A stretch of DNA of 64,000 nucleotides, taken from contig BTCW01000017.1 of assembly GCA_033239725.1 (NCBI GenBank), forward strand, positions 20,639,501-20,703,500, written 5' to 3'. Made by a program: the position numbers and the translations under genes. Below are positions 51,663-63,700 of the stretch, piece after piece. Source of the DNA: Echinochloa phyllopogon (lineage: Eukaryota; Streptophyta; Magnoliopsida; Poales; Poaceae). The stretch's first letter is position 1; every line of letters starts with the position of its first letter. Below the pieces are notes generated by a model. It ran no database searches, had not been told where the DNA came from, and saw only the letters and a list, made by a program, of their open reading frames with translations.

Positions 51663-54600
51663 TGTCACACCCGGATTTACACAGAAACCCGAAATGCGGC
51701 CATATGTGTTCCCAGGAAGTCATTACACATATAGCGAACAAATATGACAACAGAATACAGTGCTCAAATAAAATAAATGGTTTTACATCAGAGTTTGACT
51801 CAAATAAATGAATAAAACAGCGGAAGTCTCATTATTAATTCTCTCTAAATGAAAACGAAGCCGATAACCCACGGGGACACCGACTGGTTGAGAACAGCTA
51901 GTAGAACGGCAGATCCTCAGGAAATTCAACAGCAACAGTACCATCTAATCCATCTGTTACCCATCCGGGATTTTGTTGAATAGCAAGTGTAAGTAAATGT
52001 CTTACTTAGCCAGTACAACATGGATAATGAAGGCTTAAAAGAAAGGCTTGACACGGCTGTACTGCATTAGCAATTTTAGTTGTTTCATTTTAACATCATC
52101 ATAATCACTACATTTACATGAATCCCAATTGTACCCCAATTAATATAGTAGAAGTGAACATTAAACGATAATAAATAACAGCATCTTCTAATCATAAAGG
52201 ATCCAGGCCGCTCGTGACCCTGAGCAAGGCTATCATGATAGATTATACACTCTGCAGAGGTTTCGCCCTTTACCCACCAGTCGCGTAAAAGCTCAAAAGA
52301 ACTTTAAACCCAACCATGCCGAGGTGGCCAAACCTCTTAAACCACACTTCCGAGGTGTGATCGCATAGGGACACTACGAGGCTTTTATAAGACACCCTAA
52401 CAAAACAGTAGCCGTTATGGTACAACCTAAGCAGCATGACCCAAGGCACCGAGATTGACTGACGCTCATGTAGCGACATGAGGGGGTCAATGGCGTCCAA
52501 GCACGGCAAAGAATATCAACAACAAAATAAATAGCACAACGTGTGGAGCCCTCGCCATACGGTGGCTCCCAACACGGGACTGTGCCTCACGGGGACATAG
52601 CCGACGGATACCCCGTCCTCGGTGGATCAAACCATACTCTCACCCATGCTTCCCATAACGCCGTCGGCCCGTCGGTAACTACTGTCAAGCTAGAGCCGTA
52701 CATGCTACTTGTCCAAGACCAGAGCCATTATAGTTCTGACGGTGACGACAGGCTTCTGGGTTGCCGCTTTAAGAACCGGTCCTTACGGAGAGACACTAGG
52801 GCCAGGCACGAAGCTTACGCCCTAATTCCCTGATCCATGTTGCTAAAAAGCAAGTTTTAATCATCAAGTTGGAGTGAACCATTATGTCAAAGTTAACATT
52901 TGCATAATAGTGACAGTAGCTGCGCCTAGCAAGGATCTACCCAAATGCATAAACCCAGGGTATTCAAGGTACAGGATAAACAGAGCTAGGTACAACCTTA
53001 ATAGGAACAATTTAGACACCTGCATATGCAGTAAATAGTGTAAAGGTGTGTTTAGGTAGCAAGGATTGTCCGTTCTATACTTGCCTTCCTCAAACTGTTG
53101 CTGCTGCTGCTGCTGTTGGTCCTACTCCTCTTACCCCTCGAACTCGAAGTCCAACGCGTACGACTCACCGACTGGACTTGTACATCAACACACAAGCATC
53201 CACACAAGCCAATAATATTCTATTAAAACAGTACACCAAACAGTAGAAACAGAACAAAAGAAGGCTGAAAAACTAATCTACGCTTCGCTACGAACACGTG
53301 AGCGCGAAAATCACTCAAATCGGAGCTAAAACCGAGAAGTTATGGCGTTTCTACGGTTCGGGGGCTTGCTGGCAAAGTTTTAAAAGTTCCAGGGGCTCAT
53401 TTGCAAAAACTCAGGGGCTAAAACATAATTTTATATTAAAACAGGAGGGTTTAATCGCAAATTAACCAAGACAGGACCTCAGGTGCTATTTTTAAAAAGG
53501 ACAAGGGGTTTTCTGTAAAAATCAGGACCTAACTGTAAATACTTTTGAATAGAACTGGACCGCGGGTTGATTTTGAAATAGTGGAGGGGCTCTTTTGTAA
53601 AAAGGCCATGGTTGACCGGTATGGTCAAATTTGACCGGGGGCTGACTCGATCTGAGCCGTTGGATCTAACGCGGGTGGCTCAGATTGGATCTGGGAAGGG
53701 GTTGTCGGCGGCGCTGGGGTGGCCGCGACGGAGCATCGCCGGCGAGGAGCAGCGTTTGCGCTACGCGGCTTGGTTTTGGACGCGGCTGGGTGGTACGGGT
53801 GCGACGCGACGCGGCGGACGCGACTAGGGTGACCAAGTCGACGTCGGCGCGGCGGTTGCGGCGGACGACGAGCAATGGCGGCGGCGGCGCTCGGCGACGG
53901 CGGCTCGAAGCGGTGGCGGCGCTACAGAGCACGGGGAAGGACGGGGAGGGGCTCGGGAGATCCCTTACCTCCACGCGAAGGTCCTGGAGCAGCCGGCCGA
54001 GGCAGAACGACGGCGGGCGGCGAGATCGACGGCGACCTCGGTGGCGGCGCGAACTCGAAGGCGGCGGCGGCTATGGCGGCGGCTGTGCGGGAAACTCGAG
54101 CGGAGGCGGCTAGGGTTCAATGGGGGTCGTGGGGCAGGGCGGCACACTTTATAGGCCGGCCGCGTGGCCCCGGGTGGACCTCGGCGTGCGCGCTTGTGGC
54201 CCCGGGGTCGGACTCGGGCTCGCGGCCGAGCCGGACTCCGGCGCCGCGAAGGAGACGGAGCTGACGCGCGGGGCCCGCGCGTCAGTGACGAGGCGGCGTG
54301 AGGCGGGCCGGCCTGGTGGGCCGAGCTAGGCCGCGGAGTGAGGGGAGGCGAGGAGCGCTGGTGGGCCGAGCAAACGCGCTGGGCTGCGGGAGCGGGAGAG
54401 CGAGCGGGCCGAAGGCGGGCCGAAAGCGGAGGGAGGGAAGGTGGGCTGCTGCGCGGAAGAAAAGGTGGGGCAGATGGAGCCGGGGGAAAAAGCTTAGGGG
54501 GCAAAAACGGACCAGGGCTGCTGCAACTTTTCTAAAGCTCCAAACAATGCAGTTCAAATTCGAATTTAAAGAGGATTTAAATTCCAATATAATTCACAAG

Positions 54601-54768
54601 CAACCAAAACACAATGCAGCAGCATGGATGCAACAAAAATGTTTCTAACCTTATATTTGATTTTATTTTGCCAAAAATTATTTATTTACCCTATGTTGAG
54701 CATGGGAACTTTAATAAAAAGCACATTAATTACTAAAATTTTAAATAGGCCTAATTTAGGGTGTTACA
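51663..54768 (-). repeat. Solo LTR of the C family, inverted
   Basis: 3106 bp. Reverse complement runs TGTAACACCCTAAATTAGG...GGGTGTGACA, as in LTR C. Target duplication CAACA at 51658-51662 and 54769-54773. No internal region or second LTR, so it is a recombination product. TATA (minus) at 54148-54153, donor-like GTAAGG at 53968-53963, exon-like acidic segment at about 53077-53160 (now with stops) and the PEDLPFY-encoding segment at about 51905-51955. Palindromes at 52230-52259. Confidence 0.93.
52230..52259 (-). repeat. Paired palindromes in the solo LTR
   Basis: CTATCATGATAG at 52230-52241 and CTCTGCAGAG at 52250-52259, the same as in LTR C. Confidence 0.9.
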
Positions 54769-56395
54769 CAACAAGTAGCTGAGGACGGAGGGCCGGGGGC
54801 AGCTGGGGAGCGACCGGCCGTGGGCCGAGCGACGCTGAGGACGGCGAGCTGAAAATGAGGTGAAAAATGAGCTGATAACTAGATGAAAATGGTCACTTAC
54901 TTGAAATAGCTGAATGTATATTATGTTTCAATTCTATCATCCATTCGTGTAACAATCAGTATTTGTTTACGTTGGATTCAAGAATTAAAAATGTCCAAAT
55001 TTAAGATTCAAAAAAATATAACAGGTCCTCAACTAATTTGAAGGCCAAAAGGCTAAAACTACAACTAATAAAACAGGTCCCTCCTCTCTCTCAAAATAAA
55101 AATAGCATGCAACATCCGAACCTAAGTTGTAAATTGCTCCTACAGGCTTGGATTTATTGCCACCATGACAGCACACGCAAGCCAGCAAATTAAGATCAAA
55201 TCAAAATTACCTCTCTAGTAATCATCCATTCCATTTCCATCCATCAATCCACCATCGATCGATCGATGATTCCTAGTTAATCCTACACTACAAGCAAGTA
55301 GTAACCAATTTCCCTAATGCCAAAGACTCATCCCACTTCTCAGCTCTCGGTCACAACAATTCCCTAATGCCAAAGCGGTAACCAATTCTCTGCTGTTCAA
55401 CATACGCCAAACCAAACCAATCAAGAGTTCAAGAATCAGTACCAGAGGCTTTGAGGTCCTCGATGAGCTCGTTGCCGGAGGCGATGTCCTCGGTTGTGGC
55501 CTTCACACGGAGCAGGGACAGCCTCGCGCGCGGGAGGAGGGTGAAGCGTAGGGTCGTAGGGAGGCGTCGGGGCGTCGGGTCGGGACGGCGATGTCCGGGC
55601 GCTGTGGTGTCGAGGCACCGTCGGGGATGCGTCGGCGGGCCGGCGGCCGGCGTCGGGTGGGGCGGGCCGGGCGGGGCAGAGGCCGCTGGTGTGGGGCGGC
55701 CGGGTGGCGTTGGGTGGGGCGTGGGCCAGCGGCGTCGGGTGGGGCATGGGTGCAGCGGGCAGGTGGGACGTGGGTACGGCGGGAGGGTGGGGCGCCGCGG
55801 GGAGTGGGGCGGAGGGCGGGCGAGGCGAGAGAGGCAGGCGGGCGGGGCAGGCGCGGCGAGAGAGGCAGACGGCGTGGCTGTTTGCCGAGTGCACAGGCCA
55901 TGGCACTGGCAAACATGCCCTTTGCAGAGTGCTGTCACTCGGCAAACCTGGCACGTTGGCCAATGACGTGGCCCGAGCGGATGCAGGCCGGCCATCCACG
56001 TGGCAGCTTCGCCAAGTGCCAGGTTGCAGGGACTCGACAAATTTATTCTTTGCCGAGTGTCCCCTGGCAAACACTCGGCAAACGTCCTCTTTGCCGAGTG
56101 TAGCACTCGGCAAACGTTTCGTAAAACTATTATTTCATGTGAATCTTTTCGTATTTGTTCAATTACACATCAAAATATCTTGTGTAATACATTCAACAAT
56201 GTATATTTTATGCTTCTATGAATTGTTTTCATTATTTCATGCAGATATAGCTCATTATTTCATGCAGATAGTCGCAAATAATAATTTAAAATTAACAAAT
56301 GGATCTGAAAATTGTGATAATTTCCGATGAAACAATCTATGTTGTCTACTGCCTATGAAAAAAGTTAGGAACTAAAATTCCAATTCAACTTTCAT
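54769..56395 (-). other. CACTA 5' leader and inner subterminal repeats
   Basis: 54769-55430 is non-coding leader-like DNA with a short ATCGATCG run near 55255. 55440-55880 is a GC-rich tract open in several frames with no recognisable protein. 55880-56115 holds TTTGCCGAGTG/CACTCGGCAAA subterminal motifs. 56116-56395 is AT-rich with nothing recognised. Confidence 0.65.
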
Positions 56396-58531
56396 CACTA
56401 CGGGAAACCTGGAGTTTGCCGAGTGCCTACCGCACTCGGCTAACTCACAAATACACTCGGCAAAGTGTTTGCCGAGTGTAACACTCGGCAAAGGCCACTC
56501 GGCATATCTGGTTACGGCAAAGCCGCCTTTGCCGAGTGTCCTTTGTCGGGCACTCGGCGAAGAGTTTGCCGAGTGCCAAATAGAGCACTTGGCAAACATT
56601 TTTGAAAAAAAATAAAAAAAAACAGACGACCGCTCGGCTGGGCCGCCCGACTGGCCGCGCCGCTCGCCGCTCCCCCGGCTAGCCGGCCGCGCCCCGCGCT
56701 TGCCAACTGGCCGTGCCGCCCGGCCGCCTGCCTCTCCCGCCCCGCTAGTCGCCCGGCTGCCGCCTGCCCACGTCGGGGCTGCGTATGGCCGCCCCGACCG
56801 CCGCCTTCCCGCGCCTGGCTGCATCGGTGGCTGCATCGGAGCCGTGCCGGCCGCCGCGCGCCTGGCCTACCTGGCCGCGTCGGAGCTGGCCGCCGCCGGG
56901 GCCACACCGCACTGGAGACGCCCGCCTGGCCTGTGCCGCGCGCCTGGCCCGCCTGGCCGCGCCGAAGCCGGCCGCCGCCGGGGCCGCGCCGCGTTGGAGG
57001 CGCCCGCCTGGCCGGCCGGGGCCGCGCCACGCCTGGCCCACGTGGCCGCGCCGTGCCAGAGCCGCCCGCCTCGCCAGCCGGGGCCGCGCCGTCCCGTAGC
57101 TGCGCCGGCCGCTTGCCCGTGCCCTCCCGGAGCTGCGCCGGCCGCCCTGCCCGCGCCACCGAGAGAGAGAGAGAGCTGAGGGAAAGAGAGATGAGGGAGA
57201 GAGAGTGTATGCGGTGGATGGATATGGATGAGAGGCAGTGGATGGATGAGGGATCCGGGGGGAGGCTTTGGACCAATGAGAGGGCACAAATTTGATGGGG
57301 GTGGATTGATAAACGTGGCTCTTTGTGTTTTCTCAGTCTACTTATAACGCAATTTTGGATGGCTAAATAATTTCAAATGAAAACGTTGTAAACTACAAAC
57401 GTTTACATATTTTTGAGATCTACAACTTTGATATACAACATATTTACGTTTGAGATCATTTGAAAATTTTAAAAAATCAAGATTTCAAATTAGATACATT
57501 ATAAAGACATTTTAAAGTATTAAATGATCTCAAAATAAAAAGTGGTAAACTAGAAACTTTTAAGTCTTTTAGAGACCTAAAATTTTGATATATAACTTAT
57601 TTACATGCGAGTTATTTAAAAGTTTAAAATTTCAAATTTCAAATTAGATAACTTATAATAATATTTTAAAATGTTAAATAGTCTCAAATACAAAAGTTGT
57701 GAACTACAAAGTTTTATATTTCATCGAGGTCTACGACTTTTGTGTAAAGAGTTTTTTCATACGAGATCATATAAAAAAGGTTGTATTCAAAAAATACATC
57801 TACTAACTCTTTCATATAGAATCACACATATACTTCTTGTTAGATGTTTCGATTTTGTAAATATCGTTATGAAAAATGCGCAAAATGTTCTCAACTTTTT
57901 ATCACAACCTCTATGTGTGGTACCATTACATCAAGACAAATCTCAAGATTTTTGGACTTAATTTGCTTTTTTTAGAATTTAAAAATCATTTGAACTCGTA
58001 TCTTTGCCGAGTGTCAAAGAAAATACACTCGGCAAAGAGCATGTTTGCCGAGTGTCTAAAAAAACACTCGGCAAACAAGCTCTTTGCCGAGTGTATTTTT
58101 TGGCACTCGGTAAATGACATCAATATATTTTTTCTACTCGTTGTATTTTATTATTTGACTTGATTCAAAAAATTGTTTCACTCTGAAAAATTTTTGATGC
58201 AAACTCTTTGCCGAGTGTCAAAAATAATACACTCGGCAAACAAACTCTTTGCCGAGTGTAATTTTTTGACACTCGGCGAATGAGATGAATATAATTTTTC
58301 TACTCGTTGTATTTTATTATTTGACTTGATTTAAAAAATTGGTTAACTCGAAAAAAGTTTTGATGCTAAAAAGCCAAAAAAATACACTCGGCAAAGAAGT
58401 ACTTCGCCGAGTGTTTTTTGTTTGCCGAGTGCTTTTTTTTGGCACTCGGCGAAGTGCATGTTTGCCGAGTGTCCGAAAAAATACACTCGGCAAAGACTCA
58501 AACACTCGGCATACGTCGGGTTTCCCTAGTG
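56396..58531. mobile_element. Small non-autonomous CACTA element
   Basis: Left end CACTACGGGAAACC, right end GGGTTTCCCTAGTG, i.e. inverted repeats beginning CACTA with one indel. The 3-bp target duplication CAT is at 56393-56395 and 58532-58534. TTTGCCGAGTG/CACTCGGCAAA motifs crowd both ends (56413-56590, 58000-58510). The interior has a GC-rich tract (56640-57180) and AT-rich repeats but no transposase. It sits in the subterminal region of the large CACTA, which carries the same motif. Confidence 0.9.
57370..57790. repeat. Degenerate ~157-bp tandem repeat in the small CACTA
   Basis: Three diverged units begin near 57374, 57532 and 57688, each with TGTAAACTACAAACG-like text followed by GAGATCTACAACTTTG-like text. 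AT-rich and non-coding. Confidence 0.65.
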
Positions 58532-59596
58532 CATTTCGACTCGAAATCTAGCTGTATCTTTCTAAACTCTATGAAAGTTCTTCGTAGATGCTCCGGTTTG
58601 TAAGGGCCTTGCATGAAAAACTTTTCAAAATCGTCTCAACTTATTACCACAACATCCACATATGATATTATGAGCTTTCGATAAATCTCATAAATTTTAG
58701 ACTTTTTTTTTGCTTTTTATAGAATTTAAAAACAACTTCACTAAACATTCGTTTGCAAGTTTTAGGAAGAAGTTCAAAATATGCTATCATTTGTCCACTC
58801 ACTTTATTCAATTAATGGAATCACTCCCATTTAAAATTTCACTTTTGTGAGAAAATAACTATAAATAAAATAAATTAGTTAAATATAGCAAACAGACAGA
58901 GAATTAACCCAAATTCCTACATAGAGTGCCACTTCATATATATGGAGAGGAGAAAAAGTTTGGCGTGCAAAATCGAAGAAAAAAAGTATAGTTTGCCGAG
59001 TGTCAGCTGCAGGTCAGCTACCGGCACTCGGCAACCATGGATATTTGACGAGTGTCCGGATTGTGAACACTCGGCAAAGTGACACCCAATCGGCCAAAAA
59101 CTTTTGTATTTTTAAATTTGGCCAAAAACTTTTATATTTTCAAATTTTATGTATTTGAATTTCAAGTTTTTTAAAAAAGTATGACCTTTTCCGAGTGTCA
59201 ATCCTCGGACACTCGGCAAAGAGCTGACATCCCAAACGGCCGCCAACGGCCGTTGGTGGCCGGGGCACCTATTGGGCACGTGCCACCTCTTTTCCGCCTC
59301 TGACACTCGGCAAAGAGCTAACTTCCCAAACGGCCGCCGCACAATGTTGGCGGCCGTGGCACGTGTTGGGCACGTGCGTGCTATTTGCTGAGTGTCGGCC
59401 TTGTGAGACTCGGCAAACACGTTGTTTGCCGAGTGCCTGCTGTTTGGCACTTGGCAAACAATGTATTTACCGAGTGCCTGTTGATTGTCAAGTGGGTTTC
59501 TTCAGACACTCGGCAAATGTTGTCTTTCCTGAGTGCCCGACGAAATGCACTCGGCAAAGAATTAAGCACTCAGCAAATACGGGGTTTCTGGTAGTA
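58532..59596 (-). repeat. CACTA terminal region with subterminal repeats and terminus
   Basis: Motifs TTTGCCGAGTG and its complement recur from 58990 to 59590, several degenerate. The terminus GGGGTTTCTGGTAGTA ends at 59596; GTAGTG would be expected, so the last base is mutated. 58540-58980 is AT-rich with nothing recognised. Confidence 0.75.
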
Positions 59597-59786
59597 CAAG
59601 GCCTATCTCATGACCTTGTTTTGCCCGACAAAAGGGCAAAAGAGTTGCAACTACAGTATTTACGCAAACAGAAGATAGAATTATCTCTCCTGTTTTGATT
59701 GGGCGCCTACTTAACCTAGCTTAGTTCGAAAGGTTTGTCCATTAAAGTTGCGACAAGCAGCATATTTACACTTCAGGAATATAGTT

Positions 59787-60173
59787 TCAGGCCTCAATCT
59801 CGTCATTTACCTCTTCATCTGTGGCCGAGGCAATTTCCTCTGATGCACTCTTATCCGGGTTACCAACCTCCTCGTGTCCATCTAGCTGGGATTCATTTTG
59901 CATTATCTTTTCTCTAAGCATCATCATCAGATCTTCTTGGGTGTCTCCATTCTCAGCAAGATATCGTTTGATACAATCTTTGCCTTGGAAAGTTTGCCAA
60001 TTCATATGGTAGAACACTCCTGATTTCGTTATGAGCTTGTGCTTGCAACCTAATTCAATGAGCTCTGATTCTCGGCTTAAGCCCTTGCCAAAGTCAAGCT
60101 CAAGCGGTACAGTCTTAAATGGAGGAGCATGTTTGTTCTTCACAATCCTGACTTGAATTTGTGAACCAATAGC
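59787..60173 (-). CDS. Organellar RecA homologue, last exon
   Basis: The exon starts after the acceptor TTAACAG with AIGSQIQVRIVKNKHAPPFK and continues ELDFGKGLSRESELIELGCKHKLI, quoted in parts, the conserved C-terminal RecA core around the DNA-binding domain. Then come GVFYHMNWQTFQGKDCIKRYL, a helical LMMMLREKI segment and an acidic tail, stop TGA at 59789-59787. The spacing and the plant-type ending recall Arabidopsis RECA2 and the related RECA3, nuclear-encoded proteins for mitochondrial/plastid DNA repair. The ATP-binding Walker motifs lie in exons outside the window. The reading frame and splice site are intact. The large CACTA ends only 190 bp beyond the stop codon. Confidence 0.88.
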   Translation of the reverse strand, partial: AIGSQIQVRIVKNKHAPPFKTVPLELDFGKGLSRESELIELGCKHKLITKSGVFYHMNWQTFQGKDCIKRYLAENGDTQEDLMMMLREKIMQNESQLDGHEEVGNPDKSASEEIASATDEEVNDEIEA

Positions 60174-60492
60174 CTGTTAAGTGGGACTGAATTGAGTTAG
60201 GAAATAGCTTACACTGTTCTTAAATAAGGTAAAGAACAACAATGCCACATGACTGGATCAACCTAATTCATCATATGCGTTGCAAGTACTGCCAAGTCCT
60301 GTTTTTCCTCACTCAAGAAAATAATTTTGTTTGGCCGGAACTAGGCTGGTTATGATTTTCACAGTATCAGAACATCTACATTACTAGATGCCCTATTAGC
60401 AATTCTAAAAGCATTTCCTAAATTCAAAATTCAGCACTATATTGGACCTATAGCTAAAGAACACAACACACGGAGCAAATTTCAAATAGTAC

Positions 60493-60627
60493 CTCTTCAC
60501 ACTTTTTTATAAGACCTATCCTTTTGGTGTTCATGCGAACAGAAGCATAAAATTTCAAGGCATTTCCTCCAAAAGTTACATCTGCTGGTACTCCAAACCC
60601 ACTAAATGTGCTTAGCTTTGATCTTAC
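60493..60627 (-). CDS. Organellar RecA homologue, penultimate exon
   Basis: A 135-bp exon between acceptor ATGCAG and donor AAGAG/GTACTA, exactly 45 codons: VRSKLSTFSGFGVPADVTFG, then GGNALKFYASVRMNTKRIGL, then IKKCEE. The GGNALKFYxSxR segment is a RecA family signature. It joins in phase to the last exon (EE/AIGS). The downstream intron is 60174-60492 (319 bp). One residue difference from typical RecA is KKCEE where KKGEE is common. Upstream exons are beyond element G. Confidence 0.88.
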
Positions 60628-60786
60628 CTGCATACATGACCAGAAATAAACTGTTATCCTAGACAATTATGGAAAACGAAAAAGAAAACAATATTAAACG
60701 AATTGAATAAGTAACTTTTAGACTAGATGAATTTTGGCAAAACTATTAAGGAACTACACATTCAAGAACATGGCATCGTGGGCACA
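60628..60786 (-). other. RecA intron sequence before element G
   Basis: Non-coding sequence upstream of the penultimate exon; interrupted at 60787 by element G. Confidence 0.7.
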
Positions 60787-63700
60787 TGTAACATCCCGAA
60801 AATTCGTAGGAAATTGTTGAATGAAAAATCTCAAATTTCAAAAACTTTTTGTGCAATTGTGTGCATGCAATCACATATAAGGATGTATTCTTGTTGGCTC
60901 CCATTAGTCCTAGGCAAATTTAAAGTTAAATTAAAAACAAATAGTGTGCTAAGGACCAAATAGATGTGAGTTGGATTCTATTTGGTTTTTGGTTATTTGT
61001 TTGAGTTTTGAATTCAAATCTTTGTTTGAATTCAAACTAGACTAACTACACTAATTCCTAAACTAACTACCTAACCTGGGCCTAAATTCTCTAACCCAGC
61101 CCAGTCCGGCCACCTACCTAACCTACCCGGTAGCCCAGCTAACCAGCTGGCCCAGCTCGCAAACCAGCCCCGCTGGCCTATTCAACCGCGCCCAAGCTCT
61201 GTTGCGCTTTCTTCCCCGCGGCGCTCAAGCGGTTCACGTGAGCTCTGCTGCCGCTGCAGAGCAACCGCGCCTGTTCCACGCCAAGAAGCGTCGCGCAAGA
61301 TCCCAATGAGCGCCGCGTGTAAAGGCGCAGACGCCAAAGATCCCCGGCCGTCCGCAATCCCCCAAACCCTAGGGCAGCCGTTCTATTTGTCCCCCGCACC
61401 AGCCGCTCCCATGCCCTATCGGCCTTTGCCCCTTTGGGGTTTCTTCACCACCAAATCGTGAGAGGGGAAGGAGGAGGAGGGGCCAAGGAACAGAAAGAGA
61501 AGAGGAGGCTCCGCACCGCCGTACCGCGAGCCGCCGCCGTCCGTGGAGCCGTCGAAGGAGGGGGCAGCTGCACCAGAGCGGAGCACGAGGAGAACGCGAG
61601 CGCCGTCAAAGCCGAACCGTGAGTCTTCGTCGAGCTGCAGCGTACGACTACGACACCCTAGGTGAGCCGCCGCTCAGCGTTGGCCGAACCCTTGTTCCGG
61701 CCTTCGTGCCGATGAGCATCGCCGCCGTCGCCTAGCCTCTGTGATGCCGGCCTTCGAGCCGAGCTCTTCTTGCAGGACCTTGTCACCGCCGCTTACCCCT
61801 TTTACAAACCCGCCGTCACCCTTCTGCTCAAGCTGCAGCCGAGGCCGCTGCGGACCGGAATGCCGGCCACCGCATGCGAGCCCACGCACGCGCACCCGGC
61901 CCTTGCCAGGCCGTGGCGCGGCCCAGGACGAGCTAGAGCCCGCACGCACGCGCGCTAATCGAGCCGAGGCCTAGCGTCGTCGCGGAACCGGGTCGCCAGA
62001 GCCCGGCGAGCGCCGTCTCCGTTGAGCCGTGTGCGCCACACCGTGCACGCGCGCTAACCTCGATGCCGATCGCCGCTATCATGGACTCGGTCCGCCGAGA
62101 CCCCACCCATTGCCGCTGCGCCGTTTTCGCCGCTAACACCGTCGCCGCCGAGCCGCCGTTGAGTCACGCCAGCGCGCGCGTTCGTGCGAGGCAGACCGCA
62201 CGCCGGACCACACCGAGATCAGCTAGCCAAGTCAAAGAGGATCCTGACGCGGCCACACCCAGATCATATGGTCTTGGCATACGTGAGCCGCTCTCACGGC
62301 TCACACTAGACTAAGTCCACCACGCAATCAGCCCTAACCAGGCTGCAGCCCAGTGCTTGTGGGCCGGCCCAAACCTTTCGGCCCAAGGCTAGCCCGTGAC
62401 ACCTTTAATCGTTTTCTTTTTCATGTTGACCGCTGACAGAAGGGCCCCACCTGTCATTCGCTACCGGTGGCTGACTAGTGGGACCCGCTAACCACTGACT
62501 TGACCGTTGACCCCATTGACATGGTCAACCCCATTGACCGGTCAGTGTTGACCAAGTCAACGCCGACGGCAGCAGGGGCTGACCCACTAGTGACGTCAAC
62601 AGATTACTATTTGCTATTTTTCTTTTTTGGAATTTAGTTAATAATTTTAGAAAATGATTTAAACTTTGAAAAATCATAATAAATCGACTGTACCTCAGAA
62701 AAATATGAAACCACTTTCTATATTTAATAAAATCATGATCTACGCGTTAGTATAGAGTTCGGGTTATTTTGGTCTTCCTGCTTCACTGTTTTGATGTTTC
62801 TTTGCTAGTAGTCCTTGTTCTTATTTCCATTCCGTGACTTTAGGAGCCTCAGAGACTCAAGAGGAGGACGTCTATTACCCCGACTACCTTGACGAGGAGG
62901 AAGACACAGTACTAGGTTCACGACCAGCCAATCTCTGAAATACCTATTAGGCATGCAAACTAGAATGCTAGCACTTTACTTTACTCGCATGATGATGAAT
63001 TGCCCAGCATTGCCTTTTATCTATCCTATTACCTTGCTACCCTTTTATCCACTTTATATAAATGCTATGCTTGCATGTGTTGTGGAAACGAGTCATAACA
63101 ACCCAATCCTTTGATTGGGGGTGCTTAGGAACAGCACTCGGGCCGTTCCTACGGAGTACCTGTGGTGGGTACAACCTTCTGGTGACTTTTGAGGAGTTTT
63201 TGCGGCAATACCTGTTGTGGGTACTGATTGCGGACCGTTGCGGCGGATCGCTTTGATGCAGATACTCGCCTTACCGACCACTAAGGACCGCGTTGAGAGC
63301 GGCCTTCAGAAGTGGGAATTATAGTGCTCACCATCTACCAAGAAAGGGGAGGGATCCAGTAAGCCTATCAAGTGCGGTACGAGGACAGTTAGGAGATTCA
63401 AGTTTGATTTGTGTAAGGGGGACTCATTGTGGCGTACTCTCCCGATTTACCACAGCCCCCGACTGGCCCCAATGGGAAGGTTCGCACCCTTGGGGCAGAT
63501 GTTAGCTCAGATGTTTCTCAAGCCAGGGAAGCAGGGTGGTACCGTTACTTTTTAGGGTCTTTGCTGTGGGCTGTGTCTCAAGTTGGTAGATCACCAGCTT
63601 GCAGCCCAGATGGGTCCTGGAGTACAACCTCTACAGAGTGGAAACTATACGTATAGCCGTGTCCACAGTCATGGATGATCCTTCGTCTGATACGTTCTGA

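Larger units (their letters stand above)
1..59596 (-). mobile_element. Large CACTA (En/Spm-type) transposon carrying nested insertions; left end outside window
   Basis: The element is read on the minus strand from its right terminus at 59596, where the reverse complement begins TACTACCAGAAACCCC; this matches a CACTA inverted repeat with its first base mutated. Subterminal TTTGCCGAGTG/CACTCGGCAAA motifs follow at 58985-59590 and 55880-56115. Next come a GC-rich and untranslated leader, a TNP2-type transposase gene (49234 to 735) and a second gene (582 to <160). Removing the insertions and one copy of each target duplication makes the transposase frame continuous across 48756, 31324-31241 and 3744, which is the main evidence that all these pieces are one element. 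Left terminus and 3-bp target duplication cannot be checked here. Confidence 0.78.

Noticed and set aside
55429..57295. Open frames of up to 254 codons on both strands in GC-rich CACTA subterminal DNA
   Set aside because: They encode low-complexity Pro/Ala/Arg or Gly/Arg text, run through subterminal repeats and transposon ends, and show no domain.
55880..59590. Regular TTTGCCGAGTG repeats as a possible CRISPR-like or satellite array
   Set aside because: Spacing is irregular, both orientations are mixed and they cluster at CACTA termini; they are transposase-binding subterminal repeats, and the genome is eukaryotic.
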